A DNA stretch of 64,000 nucleotides. Source: Anisakis pegreffii. Lineage: Eukaryota; Nematoda; Chromadorea; Rhabditida; Anisakidae. Position 1 is the stretch's first letter. Each line of letters opens with the position of its first letter. The stretch spans positions 186,001 through 250,000 of the forward strand of contig JAPYMA010001288.1 of assembly GCA_035041965.1 (NCBI GenBank), written 5' to 3'. The notes beneath the pieces are model-generated. The model worked only from the letters and a program-made list of their open reading frames with translations, was not told where the DNA came from and did not search any database. The position numbers were made by a program, and so were the translations under genes. Below, piece by piece: positions 15,757 to 31,603 of this stretch.

Positions 15757-16497
15757 TTAAATCCCATCAAAATCCATCAACTCGGTGAGTAGCTGTTGCA
15801 TCAACAAGCTTTCATTCATGATTTTCCGTAAGTTAAAGGTGTATGTGGTGAATGTTTGCTGGAGTGCAATCGTATAGCAAAAAAAAACGAATGTTTCTTC
15901 TTGATAACAATCAAGTGTATGCAAAAAAACACACAGCAACAACAACAACCATAAGAACAATTACTTAAAATAACTAATACAACAAACGCCTCTCATCTTG
16001 CACATTCACACCGCTTTCACTGGCTGCTATTCGGCACATTTGAACGCTTCCTAACACCGTTCGTATACCATTCATTCCCATTTCCACAACTATCCACTAA
16101 TCAACATCCACGATCCATCTCTTCTCTTATCGATTTTTACATTGCTAATTCTTCCATCAAGTTTCGTTTCCGCACATGCTCTTTGCTCATCATCACGGCT
16201 CGACTCCATTCATTTATCAATGACTTTTCCTCTCTTCTCACAATCACTGAGCACTCATCACTGAATTGAATCTGAGATTATTCATATATTGCAAATGAAA
16301 TAAATAGCTTTGAAAACAAAAAACTAATCATTTTTCAATCAACAATTCACTATCCCAATATGATAATCATAGCAATAATAATGAAGATAACAATAACAAT
16401 GATAATAATATAAATAATAGTACTAATAATAATAATAATAATAACTGCTGAATTTATTTATCTCGTATTTTTCATCATCTGGTAGCAATCGCATGCT
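15757..16497 (-). CDS. Unidentified protein, 3' exons only, helix-rich
   Basis: Exons proposed on the minus strand: 16446-16497 (SMRLLPDDEKYEINKF), 16141-16246 (IVRREEKSLINEW, then HVRKRNLMEELAM), probably 15981-16046 (VQMCRIAASESGVNVQDER) and 15757-15858 (FNLRKIMNESLLMQQLLTEL, ending MDFDGI and TAA). Phases agree for the first three (1, 2, then 2 out); the junction into the last exon does not fit that exit and may use another donor. The charged helical run with ...KRNLMEEL is faintly like bMERB-type helical domains, but I do not claim the family. A further 5' exon may lie at 16630-16735 (start MNNQSIATGGMAWPPH). The neighbouring coiled-coil gene on the plus strand starts 441 bases away, so the two diverge. 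Confidence 0.45.
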
Positions 16498-16937
16498 CTG
16501 CAAAAGAGTATCGATGGATGAATGCAGTCAAGTTTCACTTGAATATCTACCCACTCTACCATATTCCATTTTTGATTCAGATAAGAATGCATTGTTCTTG
16601 CGATTCGTTTTCAGTGATTTGATGCGAATTGATCGCAACCAAAAAATAAGTTCGTTAAATAGTCATAGCATGCCAGAATAATGCAATGCGGCGGCCATGC
16701 CATCCCACCAGTTGCTATGCTTTGATTATTCATTGGTTTATTTCACTTTGAATTATTCTTTCCACTTCTACATTTCATCCTCTCGACACGTTCATCGCCC
16801 CAAAATTTGTGATTGCTCAATTTGAGCACCCTTAATTGTCGGTCTATAAAAATTAGTTAAAATTCAGGCAATAACATCAGAATGAAAGTGATGGTAATAC
16901 ATTACTAATGATCATAATCTTAGATTAATCAATAGTA

Positions 16938-19900
16938 ATGCTGCCAAGTGTGCAAAATGCAGACAAAGATGTTGCGAGCAAAGCCTTTTCAAATAGACAG
17001 CATATCACCGGTCGAATCGTCCGAGAGATGAATCCTCTTGCGAATGATACCGATGAATGTATGGAAGCAACTATTGATTTCTGGGATGCAGGAGAACCTG
17101 ATGCACCATCTAAACCCACAGCTTCGGTGAAATTTTTATTTCTGTCTCACCAGTGATGTTTTCCGATGGCATTGATGATTAGGATATGGAAATTACACAC
17201 TTTTGTCTGATCTATTCAGATAACTTGATGACGAATAAACAATTTCTCAACTGAATTATTTGTATGATGAAAATTCAAACGTTGATTGGAGTAGTGCAAT
17301 CTTGGTTTATGAATAAATTCGAGGCTTAGTGATTGTTACAAGTTTATTCAAAATATCATATTTTAATTCTTGAGTAAATCGTTTACAGAATGCTATCAGC
17401 AAAACCAAGAACGTTCATCAATCGAGTGATGACGACGAGTTGAATCTGATCTGTGAGGTGGCAAGTGGTGAGTGACCGATAGCCGTTAATGAGTGTCACA
17501 AGCTTCTTACTGTCCGCAACAGTAAGAAGCTTAATGAATTTCATGGCAATCTCAGTGCTTAATTTATTAAAGGATGAACAGATGAATTCAACTCATCCTA
17601 ATAACGTTCTCTTAATGCAGTCATACTTAAACGAAATCAATCAACATATAATCATTATTCGATAATATGTGCAGCGATTATTGCAATTATTGTTTTTCTT
17701 TACATTTCATGCTAGCTAGAGACTCGTCCTGCTCTTTATTATTTTTTAGAAATCAATATCGTCATTAAAATTATTATATTATAATAATATTATTATTTTC
17801 ACTAATGTTATTTAAAATATTATTAGTGCTAATTTGACGTTGTTATTATTCATTACGATTATCATCGTTGATATTATAATACTATTCTAACAGCATGATG
17901 TACAATTCAGACAGTGAAATGCGATCGACATCAGCCCTAATAGCATCAACCTCTTCTCTCGTTTCGTCCGCTTCAACTTCTGCATCATCGTTCTATCCTG
18001 CATTCAATTCAACGAATATAAGCAACAATTCAGCTAAAAATTCAAAGTTCGTTAATCGTTCAAATACTGACTCTCTGTCACGTGTCTATTTATAAATTTA
18101 TTTAGGAAGAAAATTTTTGCTTCAGAAAAATGTCTTTATAAAATAAATGTAAGAGAACTATATCGCTGTTGTGCCATCAAAATCAGTGACACAAACTTGA
18201 CAATATATAGTAGTATTAATGAAATAGAACATTCGAATCATCAATCGTTGAGGATGGTAATTCCTGCAAAGAACAGTAATAAGTAATGAATTGTTTTATC
18301 GAATTTGTGGTGAATTGATGTTTAGACATAACATGCAAATGAGATTTACAGCAATAATCGATTGCCTGCGATTGGTTTACGCTCGAAAAGTGGAAGTTCA
18401 ACGAATTACAATCTAAGCAACAACAACAACAACAACAGTTCCAATAATGCGACCAAATCGCAACGTAGTAATGGTCTTCTCAAAGACGAGGTTTATCTTC
18501 AGTGATTGTTTGTGAGCTTAGTTGAATGAAAGCAACCCATCTCAGACATAAGACGTTCATTTGCAATCAAACCAATTCAAAAACTTTGTTCAGCACAGTT
18601 TGCTTGCAACACTAAAATATTCGAATCCATCAATGTTTAGAATGACTCAACTTCTACCACTTCAATTGTATGCGAGGATGCCAACGATAAAAAATTAGGC
18701 AATGCTATCGTGCGATCAGTGCATGCGGGTAACGTGATCATCTCTGAACCATTCCGAAACATCTTCCAACCAGCGTCTACGATTGCGAATATGCACAAAT
18801 CTGCGGTAATTAATGAGAATATCTGAATGTTTTGATTCATTTCGAGCAGGCATTAAGACGGAACGCAGTCATGAAAAACGAAAGAAACTTAGAATAAGAA
18901 TCGAAAAGAACTCATGAAGTTATCGTTCAAAGACTCGCCACTGCATTTGTAGTGTTTGAAAAATATCGACCATTTTCTCAATACCGAGATCAGTATTAAT
19001 AACGGTATCGTTTTTCGATACCGATACGATACCGGTATTGAAAACACCTTTTGAAGTATAGAAATGTGACCTGTTCAACACATTCTTTTTGAGCCAATCT
19101 GTTCATAATTAGTCAGAAAGCAGTTTATTTGACAAATCACTCACTAAAGCTCAAGAAATTCATCAAAAAATACAACAAAAAACAAAAATGACTCATGCTA
19201 CAGTCGTGATGGATATATTACCAAATTCACTTAAAATGACTTGTGGTATGAATACCGTGAATATCGACACCACGAATCCCGAGATCGGTATCGCTTTTCT
19301 AATACCGATATTCGGTATTACCGAGATCTCGTGCAAACACTATGCATTTGAATGTAGTGTTTCATATTTTGTTCGAAATTTTCAGCAAATGCATCCAACG
19401 ATAGCACTTAGGATGTGCGATGTACTCTTTTCTAAGCAAGCAAGCTATTGACTGTTTTATCTTATAGATGAGATAAGATGTAATGAAAATTTCAGAAGAC
19501 CACTCCAACGCCAATTAAGATTGATGATTTGTATAGCGAACTAGCCGAAAAGACTGGACAGTTGGATATTGCGAATCGGAAGATAACTGAAAAAGACCAA
19601 CAAATCAAAACGCTCCAAAAAAGAATCAATGCACTCGAAAAAAACAGTCAGCATCAACAAGAAATTATCGAAGTGATCAGGTAATGTCTTCGGAAATTTG
19701 AAATTTCGATATTTCTCAGTTCTTCATTTTACCTTGAAGGTCATTTTTTTGAGATACGCTCAAAGTTTGCAGTTCACGATTGGTTTTGCACAATGAGTGG
19801 GCAACAAAACTGTAAGTCAATACCCATGAACTTACTTCTAAAAGAAATAAGAACGGATACGATCATATTTTGTTGTTGCATGATCACATATTCGTTTGGT

Positions 19901-21620
19901 AATGTTTAGAGATGAGGCGATTTCTGAAAGCGACAAGGTTCGGAAGATGGCCAAAGAACGTAGTGAACTGCTCTTAAAGAATGCTTCGTTGATACATCAG
20001 GTAGCATAAGACAAGAACAAATTCTAGTATTCTAAGGCAACTAGCTTACAAGTATTCATTGAACAGCTACAATGATTCACTAAGAAGTTAATAGTGCTCC
20101 TCTAAAATTGCTCATGGTTGTGTTGAATGAACGTTGCTAGTTTAGTGTAACACTTCTTATATAATTTTATTCGTTGCTGAAACAGCAGCACTGATATATA
20201 TCCTCATGAAACAGTTTCTATTTTGGATGGATTATGAGAAACGCGAATGGTCTCTTGAGAGAGAACGACTGTCAATTGAACTGAACGATGTCACAAGGGA
20301 ACTTGATTTGCAAAGGATGCTTCTCAATGGCGAAAGTATTTCGGAGATTGTTCAGCAGGTTAGCGGTGCTAACCTTAATTGTTCACAGATAGTTTGCGTG
20401 ATGGCTATTTAACGAACATACTCCATTATTCATTCTGATAACAATTACAATCACAACTCAGATAAATTATGTTTAGTCAATCAAAACAGTGTATCAAATC
20501 AAGATCAGTCAGATTCATATCGTTCTTTCCGCTACTGCTACTCTTTATCATTTTGACTGAAATTCCCCGGTCTTACTTGCTTCTTAACATTTGATCATTG
20601 CGAAAGAAATATTTGCAAATCTCCAAACAATGTGCAGCACTTATAGAGAGAGTTCTATGAGTAACCAGGCTGAAAGTATATATACTTGAGTTGCAGTGGG
20701 AAAGCAAGGTGTTTGATTTGGAAGGAATGATCGCGGATCGAGATGCTGCAATACGCGCACAGCAGCAACGAATCGGTGAGCTCAAGCAAGTTGGATGGAG
20801 AGGAGGTGCCGAATCGTCCAGCAATGAGTCGATCTCATCAAGGAAAGCTGTCAATTACAACTACGGTGGAAACGCTCCAGCTGGCTCGACCCATTTAAAG
20901 ACGTCTATTCTACAATATTTAGCGAAGTGAGCTTTTAGAATCTTAGCAGTCTTCTACTTTTGCTACCTCCGTAATCCCGGTGACCGACAAATGCATCTAC
21001 AACAAGTGTAACTCCGACAAAAGCACCATGCTACTCAATGATGAGGCACGCGCAAATTGTCGGAGTGGCACATTGTCGCGGAGCAAATTGTCTTAGACCT
21101 GTGCAATCCTATAAAGCAGTCGGCACTACTCATGAGATGATAAACGTATAAATATGATGGAAACCTGTAGTGGCCTCTGGGAGGTTCTGAAAACGATTGA
21201 ATGGCTGTTGGTTGCTGTTCTTGGAAAGGATAAATTGTAATGACACTCTTCTTACAAGCTTTCTGTAAGAGCAATTGTTTTTGCAGCCCAACCAATCAAA
21301 AATATGCACAATTCTTGCGGTCGCTTAGCAGTACGATCGGTCTCTCGCACAGCGACACTATCAACTTAGCCGAGTGTTTGAAAAGGCAAGACATTAAAAA
21401 TAGTCCAATTTCTTGATGGTTGTTGTGATGAAGTTTCATTCTCTTGATATTGTTACCGGTTAGTGGATGAATGGGAAGTGCTTTTAGTAGCCGAGGATGA
21501 CGATGATGTTCGCATAAAGTTTTGAGCGATTCGTTATACAGTTATCAACTGAATCTAGATCAGAATTTGTTTCATATATGTGATTATTTGTACAGACATT
21601 GTTCAGCAGCACTCATATAG
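16938..21620 (+). CDS. Coiled-coil protein with Ser/Asn-rich linker, unidentified
   Basis: Exons: 16938-17126 (ATG start, MLPSVQNADKDV), 17389-17467, 17911 to about 18090 (Ser/Thr-rich, SALIASTSSLVSSASTS), 18352-18490 (poly-Asn, then SQRSNGLLKDE), 19496-19680, 19910-20000, 20215-20358, 20697-20926 and 21287 to about 21379 or 21416. Two more, 21464-21518 (DEWEVLLVAEDDDDVRI) and 21596-21620, fit in phase as the 3' end. If they are not used, the stop is TGA at 21414-21416. Heptad-like helices fill the middle: IDDLYSELAEKTGQLDIANR, QIKTLQKRINALEKN, REWSLERERLSIELNDVTRE, DLEGMIADRDAAIRAQQQRI. The last part (NPTNQKYAQFLRSLSSTIG) is not coiled coil. Likely a cytoskeletal or scaffold protein of roughly 400 residues; I do not recognise the family. 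The junction between the Ser-rich and Asn-rich exons is uncertain. Confidence 0.7.
17500..17532. repeat. Perfect 14-bp hairpin in intron
   Basis: AAGCTTCTTACTGT, a 5-base loop CCGCA, then the exact complement ACAGTAAGAAGCTT. It sits 33 bases after the donor of the second exon of the coiled-coil gene and could fold in the pre-mRNA. Confidence 0.75.
18939..19359. mobile_element. MITE-like element in an intron, 421 bp
   Basis: The left end CACTGCATTTGTAGTGTTTG and the right end, read on the other strand (CACTACATTCAAATGCATAGTG), are imperfect inverted repeats. Both halves carry repeated CGGTATCG and CGATACCG words plus ACCGAGATC boxes in inverted order. No coding capacity. It lies between the fourth and fifth exons of the coiled-coil gene. 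Confidence 0.6.
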
Positions 21621-23839
<2,219 letters not shown>

Positions 23840-26800
23840 CTAAAAGATAGTGCTCTGTTGATGCAATTTTCTAACACTCATTGTACGTCGATGGTGTTGA
23901 ATACAACCAAATGATAGGAGATCACGAAAACACCGTCGAAAATCACCGTTGTACATCGTATAAATTATTGGATTCAACACCTGAAGTATGTGTAACATTT
24001 TGAGGAACTAAATTTCGTTTACGTAAAAAGTCAATGATAATTGTAACATTTTAAAACGTTATTTAATATTTCGTTCACTTCGAGAACAGTATGTATGAGA
24101 GCTGTTTGTATGCCACCAATATATCGTGAACATCTTGATTCCGATTTGGACAATTTGCTTAAACGAGTATTTTCTTTCCAAAAACTTAAATATCAGCAAT
24201 GCCTAGCATTTTTGCAATGAATTCGAATCAGATCAAATCTATCGCAAAATAAAAAATCTGAATTGACCAAAACTTCGATATCGATCGAATCAGTGGAATG
24301 TTTGATCAATTCAATTGGTTAAATTAAATGATGAAGTGGTTGGATCAAGTGATTCGACAGTAGTTCCGATGAATTACATTGAATGAAAACACATTTTATA
24401 ACTAAAGAGACGAGTTTGAATTTGAATATGTGAATAACTGAACTTACTGAATTTGAATAGCCGAGCCAAAGAAATAATTCACTAAAGATTGAAAAGATTC
24501 GATCCTGAATTACCCGTTTTGCAAATACTTCGATTAAGTAGAATACGAAAAAAGGCATCCAACATATAACAAAACCTGCAAGCAGTCAAACTCAACTGGA
24601 ATTGATACTAACGAGAAAATATTAGTATGAGAATTGCACAACAGATTCAGATGAACTTCGTCAAATGAATGAATAGCTTTGGAATATTTCAAACATTCCA
24701 GTCTCATTGCGAAGGTTGCGATCTTTTACGGTAGCACATTATCGAAATACCCGGAACTATATGGAACGTTTCTGGGCACAAATAACTCGCTAATTCAAGA
24801 GTTATTCATTAACAAATTCGTAAATGGATTAAACCATATTACGAGTTCTTATACAATATAATGCAGTATCCTAGACTGAGTGAGTGGCGCTAAAACTTAC
24901 CAAGAACAACAATGCCAATTGTCTTCAGAGCTTTTCGTTCCCTCAAGTAAACCATTTTCTCCTTCGATCCTCGCGTTATTTTGCCTGGTCCATATGTGTG
25001 ATAGTGATCTTGAGCCTTGTCTAGCAGGTTAATCGGTTGCAATCGATTGTGACACAGTTGAGCTGTTTTCGTTAGCACAGGTACCACATTTGTTTCAGTG
25101 TTGTTGCGAACTGCGGGTGCATGCTTCAAGAAACGATCAAAAGACTAAGAGTATAAAAGACGGCTATGAGCTTCAATTTCTGAAGTTCAGTGAAGCTTGT
25201 TCATTACCATTTTCAAACAGTTACAAGGGGGAACAGGTGACTGAAGGAAGGACGAAAAACATTCGATAAGTGATGCAACAAAGTAACTGAAATGAATGAA
25301 AGCATTAGCATTAAGCATAGGTCTAATAAACCGGTTTTTACCATTTTAGTTCCAGCTAAGTCAGCCATTGAATGACTTGCAAGATGTTGTCGATATAAAG
25401 TGCTTCTATACAACGAACGACCATTAGAGTCGGCATTTATTAAAGTAGCACTCAGAGTTGAATCACGCTCATCTTGTCCAAGAGTTGCTTCATCGTAATC
25501 GATTAAATCAAATCTCGAGTCATATTTTACAAGCGCAATTTGTTCATCTCTTAAAGAATATCACAGATTTAGAAATGACAATATGTGAAGACCATAATTA
25601 TTTGTGTCGTGATAAAGTACTTGATAAGCTCATGTCTGATTCTCAGAACTACTCACAAATTTGAACACAAGCATACGAAGCGCTACAACGACTAATGAAC
25701 ATTCACAGAGAACAATTCTCACTAGTGCGTTGCGGGGAAGGAGAAGAAGTCGAGGACGAAATTTTGCAGTCGGGGATCCCGAAAACGCGGCTGCCTTCGA
25801 AAATGTTGTAGACGGGGTCCCCGAAATTCCCAGTTCCCCGCAGTACTCACTATGAAATATATAGTCGTCATGGAATAAGAGTGAATATGCTTGAAAAACC
25901 GTAAATTTCGCAGTGAGTAAGAAAGTGCCAACTAAGTTTCAAGAAGTTAATAGATTAATCGAAAGCGTTCTTGATGGAAAGATCTCAAAAAAGTGCAATT
26001 CGACTTCAAAATATGGTCAATTTGTTTGAAATCAGTCGATGCATACATAAATTGCTGCTCTTCACGGCAATTATGAAATGATAAAGTACAATTACGAATG
26101 CAGTTCTAAAATAATGATGAAGATGAAGGCATGGAACTTCCATCAAAGAAGAACCTTTTTGTTGAGCTATTATATTGTGTCGAATAGTTTCTTACGTTAT
26201 CGTCGCTCAAATTTATATGACTCCACGACTGTGCGTTTGCATATCTACAAAGAAATTGATTGTGATCATTAAAATACAATTGATCAACCATAAATCTATT
26301 CCCATCAATTGGCTAGCTTTTTTTTCAGCGTTAATAATTACTTCAAATTATTTCGATGATTGTCGTTGATTAAAAGCCGATTTTTCCGTTTTGTTTTGAT
26401 GTCTCTTTTCGATAAACGACACGTTCCTAGCGTTTGTCGCATCAACGCTTCTCGTTCGGATGTAACGCGAAAAATTTTGAAATAGACTGATAGCATGACC
26501 TGAAAATCAGATTTATTGCAACCTTTAGAAGTTCGGTTTTAAAACGGGTCTTTAGTAGCATCGTTCGAATATGAAATGGCTTTTTTAAACTATAATTCTC
26601 TCATGTGCTTAAACAATAACGTTGACCGTATGATCGTATAGAAAGATCTAAAATTACAGTGAAACGCAGATTGGATTGTACTTGGCAAACTGAGTGCTAA
26701 AATGTTGATATCATGAAAATTTGAATGAATTAGAATAAATATCTGTAAAATAGTGAACTGCCTTCAAAGCGCACTAACCAACAATGGAATGTAAAAGCTG

Positions 26801-28908
26801 CCAAGAGCACTGTATATTCGGTAAGGAATTGATGGTGAGTAGACACAAGCAAAGGAATGTCGAGATGTAGTTGAAGTAGATAATGAGGAGGTGGAATTAG
26901 CTGTTTTCAGATCATCATTAGTGTACTGCGTAAAATGTCCCCAATCAGGAACAAACCATGGTGGACTGCATATTATTATCGAAAGCAACCAAACGCAACT
27001 AAGCAGACCAGCTGCCATCTTCTTACTTCTACAACTCCAACAGATTTACTGTCGAGTGAACATATACCGTATCAAACGTATTCATAAACTGTTCAACGTT
27101 CCATACACATTTTCACATGTTGTTCTATACAAATATTTCACAAAATTTCACTTCTGTTATAAAATGATGAGGTTTGAGCAGTGCTAAACGAATGAAAATA
27201 TAGAGGAACAAACAAAACGCCAGAAACTTCTCTACTTATAGAAGTAATGAACTGATTGTTTGTCCTAAAACGTTGTGAATTAGTGAATGAACAGCTGTGA
27301 AACGTCAGCACTTTGTTGAAACTAAAATAAAGATGACCTTGTTCGTGGATATTTCAATGGACTAGTAATAGCCATATATCGATCCAGTGATATAATACAT
27401 AAATTAAGTATCGATGCCGTGCATAACAAGACGTCCGTAGTAGCCCACGCACCGCACCATATCCTTCCCAGTGGCCAGTTATGGCTGTGTAATAGATCAA
27501 GTAATGACAGTGGCATTACGACAAGCCCAACGAGTAAGTCTATAAAGCTGTATTCATTCAACGGAAGCCATTCGTAGCATAACTGAATAAGTTTGCACTT
27601 ATCTTTCTTATACTTATTATTAATGAAGCGTGCTCCAATTAAAATTTCAGTATAATGTAATTTGAATCAGTTCGTTGCAAAACGTAACGAATGGAGCAAA
27701 TGATCATAGCCATTGATGATCAGTATCCATCATCGAATTATTTTTGCAAGATGAAAAATAATTTTAGCAAGCTGCATTCAAAAGGCACCCAATCTCTGTC
27801 AAAGCAACAGAACAAGGAGATGAACCATTAAAAACTATGGATAAGAGGATGAAAGAAATCGATGCATTTCGTTCAAAACTGTAACTTAATTGCCTATTCA
27901 TTATCGATGCTAAAACGCGCTCACACTTAAGAGATGCTGATGAAATAAACTGGGGAATGCAATGCTTGCGTATGTTTCCTCGATGTTTTTCGGAATACCG
28001 CCACAGCATTTTTGTCATTAAGTAGCTCCTTCATTATGCAAGTGAAAAAAAAGATTAGTTATGCTTCAAAAAACTCATTTCAAAAAAGATTTCTCGTGAC
28101 CCTAAATGTTATCGTACTTACCGGCAGTTGCAAGTGAAGTGAGAAGAATATTGGTGAATGTTCGCATCCGCTGATAAACGAAAACAGATAGCACGACGAG
28201 AATATTACCAAAAATTGTTGCGAATATGAGAAGAACCTAGATGATTATGATTTCAGATCTATGTTAAATTTTCTGCTGTACAAGTAAGCAGTTTATGTGG
28301 TAAGCTTCATGGAAATCGAGCATCGAATAAGCACAATTGATTAGAAATAAGTTCATGCCAAAAAGCGGCTTTTGTTGCCTAGCCAAATGAAGGGAAAACA
28401 TCGTTCTATAGACCCATAAGATAAATCGAATCATAAAAATAGGAATACGAAAAGGCTGGGCCATTTAACTGGACCGAAGTATTTTTAGTGCTGCAGTTAA
28501 AAATATGATGAGGCCACCCAAGAACGTGTCAAATTTATTCCATACGATGAAACTCAGACACCAAGAATGCCCAATAACAAGGACAAAAAAAAGAAAACTT
28601 TGAAACTATTGAATGCTTGATTGCTGATCGACAAGCAATTGAGGATGGAAATTAGAAGGCCAGAAATGCGGAATTTCCCGCAAACTAGGAATGAAACTTG
28701 GGATAAGGATGAGAGGTGAATGACTCACAAGAAAGAGTGCAACGAATACGTCCTGTAATCCAAGGCACAATTTGAAGGCAGAGGATTGTGATGCGAATTG
28801 TGCCTGGAGTGCACTAGAGTGCTGATTATCAGTGAATGTTTTGACATGTTGTTTAACGACCGACACAGCAACGAGAGCATCTCTTGTGAGTCGACTTGAA
28901 TTAGACAT
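23840..28908 (-). CDS. Aminergic class A GPCR (monoamine receptor-like), 9 coding exons
   Basis: Plasma-membrane receptor of about 533 residues. Exons: 28729-28908, 28122-28236, 27338-27539, 26779-27025, 26342-26499, 25342-25549, 24901-25123, 24448-24575 and 23840-23980; all phases agree. Seen: N-terminal NSS glycosylation site; TM1 [12 protein letters not shown]2 LATADLLVG; TM3 with Cys after IW, amine-binding Asp in [11 protein letters not shown], then [12 protein letters not shown]; extracellular loop Cys in FACVYSP; TM5 [11 protein letters not shown] with Ser at 5.42 and 5.46; a long third loop of about 150 residues; TM6 CWMPFF; TM7 WLGYSNS and NPIIY; amphipathic tail [10 protein letters not shown]. 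The Asp3.32 plus TM5 serines point to a biogenic amine ligand. I cannot tell dopamine, serotonin, octopamine or tyramine types apart. A non-coding 5' exon may end near 29145, where a GTAAGTATG donor is seen on the minus strand. Confidence 0.93.
25731..25842. mobile_element. Small GC-rich inverted-repeat element in GPCR intron
   Basis: A 112-base GC-rich block in AT-rich intron DNA, bounded by TGCGGGGAA and its exact complement TTCCCCGCA. It contains GTCGGGGATCCCGA and GACGGGGTCCCCG. Similar GGGGTCCCC cores occur at 38220-38280, and other GC-rich patches lie at 36040-36180, suggesting a dispersed family. Confidence 0.45.
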
Positions 28909-31603
28909 TGTTGATGCGGTTACTGTATGGTTGCTATTGTAGGTTTGATGAGCCGTTTGGAAAGCAACAAACTGATTAAAACAGATTGTCCCTTTTCATA
29001 CTAGGACGATTCTTGTTGCTGATTTATTTCGTAGTGAAGCGGTGATGAATGGAATGTTACAAACGAGGACGGACGAAACGAATTCGCGATTGAACTCACG
29101 GAAAGCAAATGTTCAGTTGAGCAACAGTAATAGCTGCTAAACATACTTACAAAGGGGTTGTTTCAATTTTAGTACGCTAATTGCGACCGACCAGCTGACA
29201 TCAGTAGAAAAGTATTCAGTTCAAATAAGATTTTCCAAAAAATTAATCGATTAGCTGAATACTAATGACAGCGACGACAGTTCTGCATCGTCGTTTACAT
29301 GTGACCAGTTATTTCCATTAATTGTGTTGTTGCTGTGATCGAATTTGAAATAAAATGCAGTTTGGAGATGTAATTGGCTTCAACCGAATTATCAATATCT
29401 AAAAGAAATTTTAGTATTGTACGCTTATGATCTTACACCGAAGATAGCGCTAATGGACAATAACAACATTGTAAAATGCTCACGGTTGAGTTGAGCCATA
29501 CACATGCGTAGATTCTAAATACTGAGCCTCTATAAACTATCATATCAATCCTTCATAGGTGGCAAAAAAGTCAAAAATGATTTGAATGACTTTATTTCTG
29601 ATATAATAATGGGGCGGCATCACTTTTGGGACATCGATTCAACCGTTTACCAGGAAAATAAAGAATAATTGCTGAAACATATGATTATTACTCTCCTGAA
29701 TTGATAAGTAATAATGTTTCGTTTGTATAATATATCTTTGCTAAAATATAAAATGAAAAGACGCTTGTTAATTTCGCAGCAACCTAGTTTACATGAATCT
29801 ATATGTAACAAACTAATACAATAAATGTACATTTATTAATTGAAAAATGATTGAGGGAAACACAATATTGAACATTTATTATGCGAACTGATGCATTAAC
29901 AAGTAGCATTGTGACCGGTTGATGCGGAAAGCATAGCGATAAAGTGAGTTAGTTGTTAGTTGCTTAGCTATGCTATCAAACGCTCTAAATCATGAAATCT
30001 TTAATGGTCATCACGTAGCACTCATTTTGTATCATCTTCTCTCGAGTCACTCATAATTTAATCTCGTCAAAAGCTCAGATTTAGTTAGAATCAATGTTCA
30101 AAGAAGTTTCCAATAAAACGAACAGCACCCATGAAGCTAAGTTTCAAGAATTAAGGCGGAGTTATGTCCTGTGTAATTCAGTAATTATAATTCCCAACTG
30201 AAAGAACATTGAATGAATAAATCATTCACTCATTTATGAAAACAAATCAATAAATAAACGAATCTAGGGCGATTAATGTGATAAATTAAACAAAGAAGGC
30301 TGTTCACTCAAAGATATGAATCGTTTTCAGTGCATTATTAAGTAGAAAAGCATGGATATGTGAGTGATAAGGTGAGAAAAATGAAATTCTTATCGCTATC
30401 ATTATTATTATCATTATCGCTATCATTATTCTTTTCAACGTCATCATCGCATTAACAAAAGAGCATTTTTGTAGATGTTCAGTTGCAAAATGAAAAGCAA
30501 CTGATTAAGAAGTACGAATACGCATTCTTTAAATCATACGGAATGCATTTCATCACTTTCAATCACAACTCATTTCAGTTCATTTGTGCATCACTCCATT
30601 GCCTGATCGTAATCATAGGTGAGTTACAGATGAGGACAAATCGAGCGAACAGATTATGCATAGTGAAATCGAAGACCATTTTGACTATTGATGAAGCGAT
30701 TGTGTTTTGCTCTAAAGAAATATCATAATGTTGCATTAAGATGAGCACGCTTATGGAGTGACGAAAGTGATAGTTTTACGACAAATAGAATCTTTGTTAA
30801 GCGTATAGAGAGCTTCAAAAGAAAATTTAATCACATAGACATCGCAAGTGATTTGATTTCACGCTCTTTCATGAAGAAGAATCCGATCTGTTTTTGATAT
30901 TAGCACATAGGAGGTGTTCATTAGGACACGATGTGTTCACTGTGTTTCTTGATTGCTTCGTACAACTCAAAACCTTCGACAGCTGCTAACTGAAACGTAA
31001 ATAATCTTGGACTGTCACATAATATTTATAATAGTCGACTGCATTAAACCTTTCAATGCATAAGCAACAATATTATAGGATATTTTAAGAGCGAACATCG
31101 TTGTATTTACTCTTCATTGAGTGCTGATGGCAACATGTACATGACATATTGTTCATTCATTTCTAGACGTTAAATCCAGAAGTTAAGACTGATAGCTTAC
31201 CCTAAACATTGATATAGCTGAAAGTTTGGAAAGGAAAAGGCAAAAAATTTTTGATTGCTCAGAAGGTATTCACTTCAACTAACTCAAACAGAACAATGCA
31301 TTGAAAGTTATCGAATATGCAAGCGTAGTCTAGTGGCGAACTAAAACAACTTAAAAGAGAAACTTGTGCATTCAGAGAAGAAAAATGCGTAACAAACGAT
31401 GCGACCGGTAAAGGTTGAATCGTTATAATGACGATTACACAACACAAATGTGCAATTTGAATGCACATGCTTTCTAAATTAGAGTGTGCCTTATTGGAGG
31501 TGAATACGGTTGAATGCTCAATTATGCGTATGTTTGCAATAGCTTCGCTTAATCTCAATGTTGAACTAGCAGCCGATTAGGTAAGTCTGAATCCTATCTT
31601 AAA
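28909..31603. other. Upstream of the GPCR; one isolated exon-like piece
   Basis: Should contain the GPCR promoter and 5' exon (about 29145-29200, minus strand). On the plus strand, 30482 to about 30619 looks like an exon: a GATGTTCAG acceptor, an open frame starting LQNEKQLIKKYEYAFFKSYG and an ATCATAG/GTGAG donor. I found no partner exons in phase. Confidence 0.4.

Noticed and set aside
27764..28018. 84-codon minus-strand frame between GPCR exons
   Set aside because: Lies in the intron between TM1 and TM2-3 exons, whose phases agree without it.
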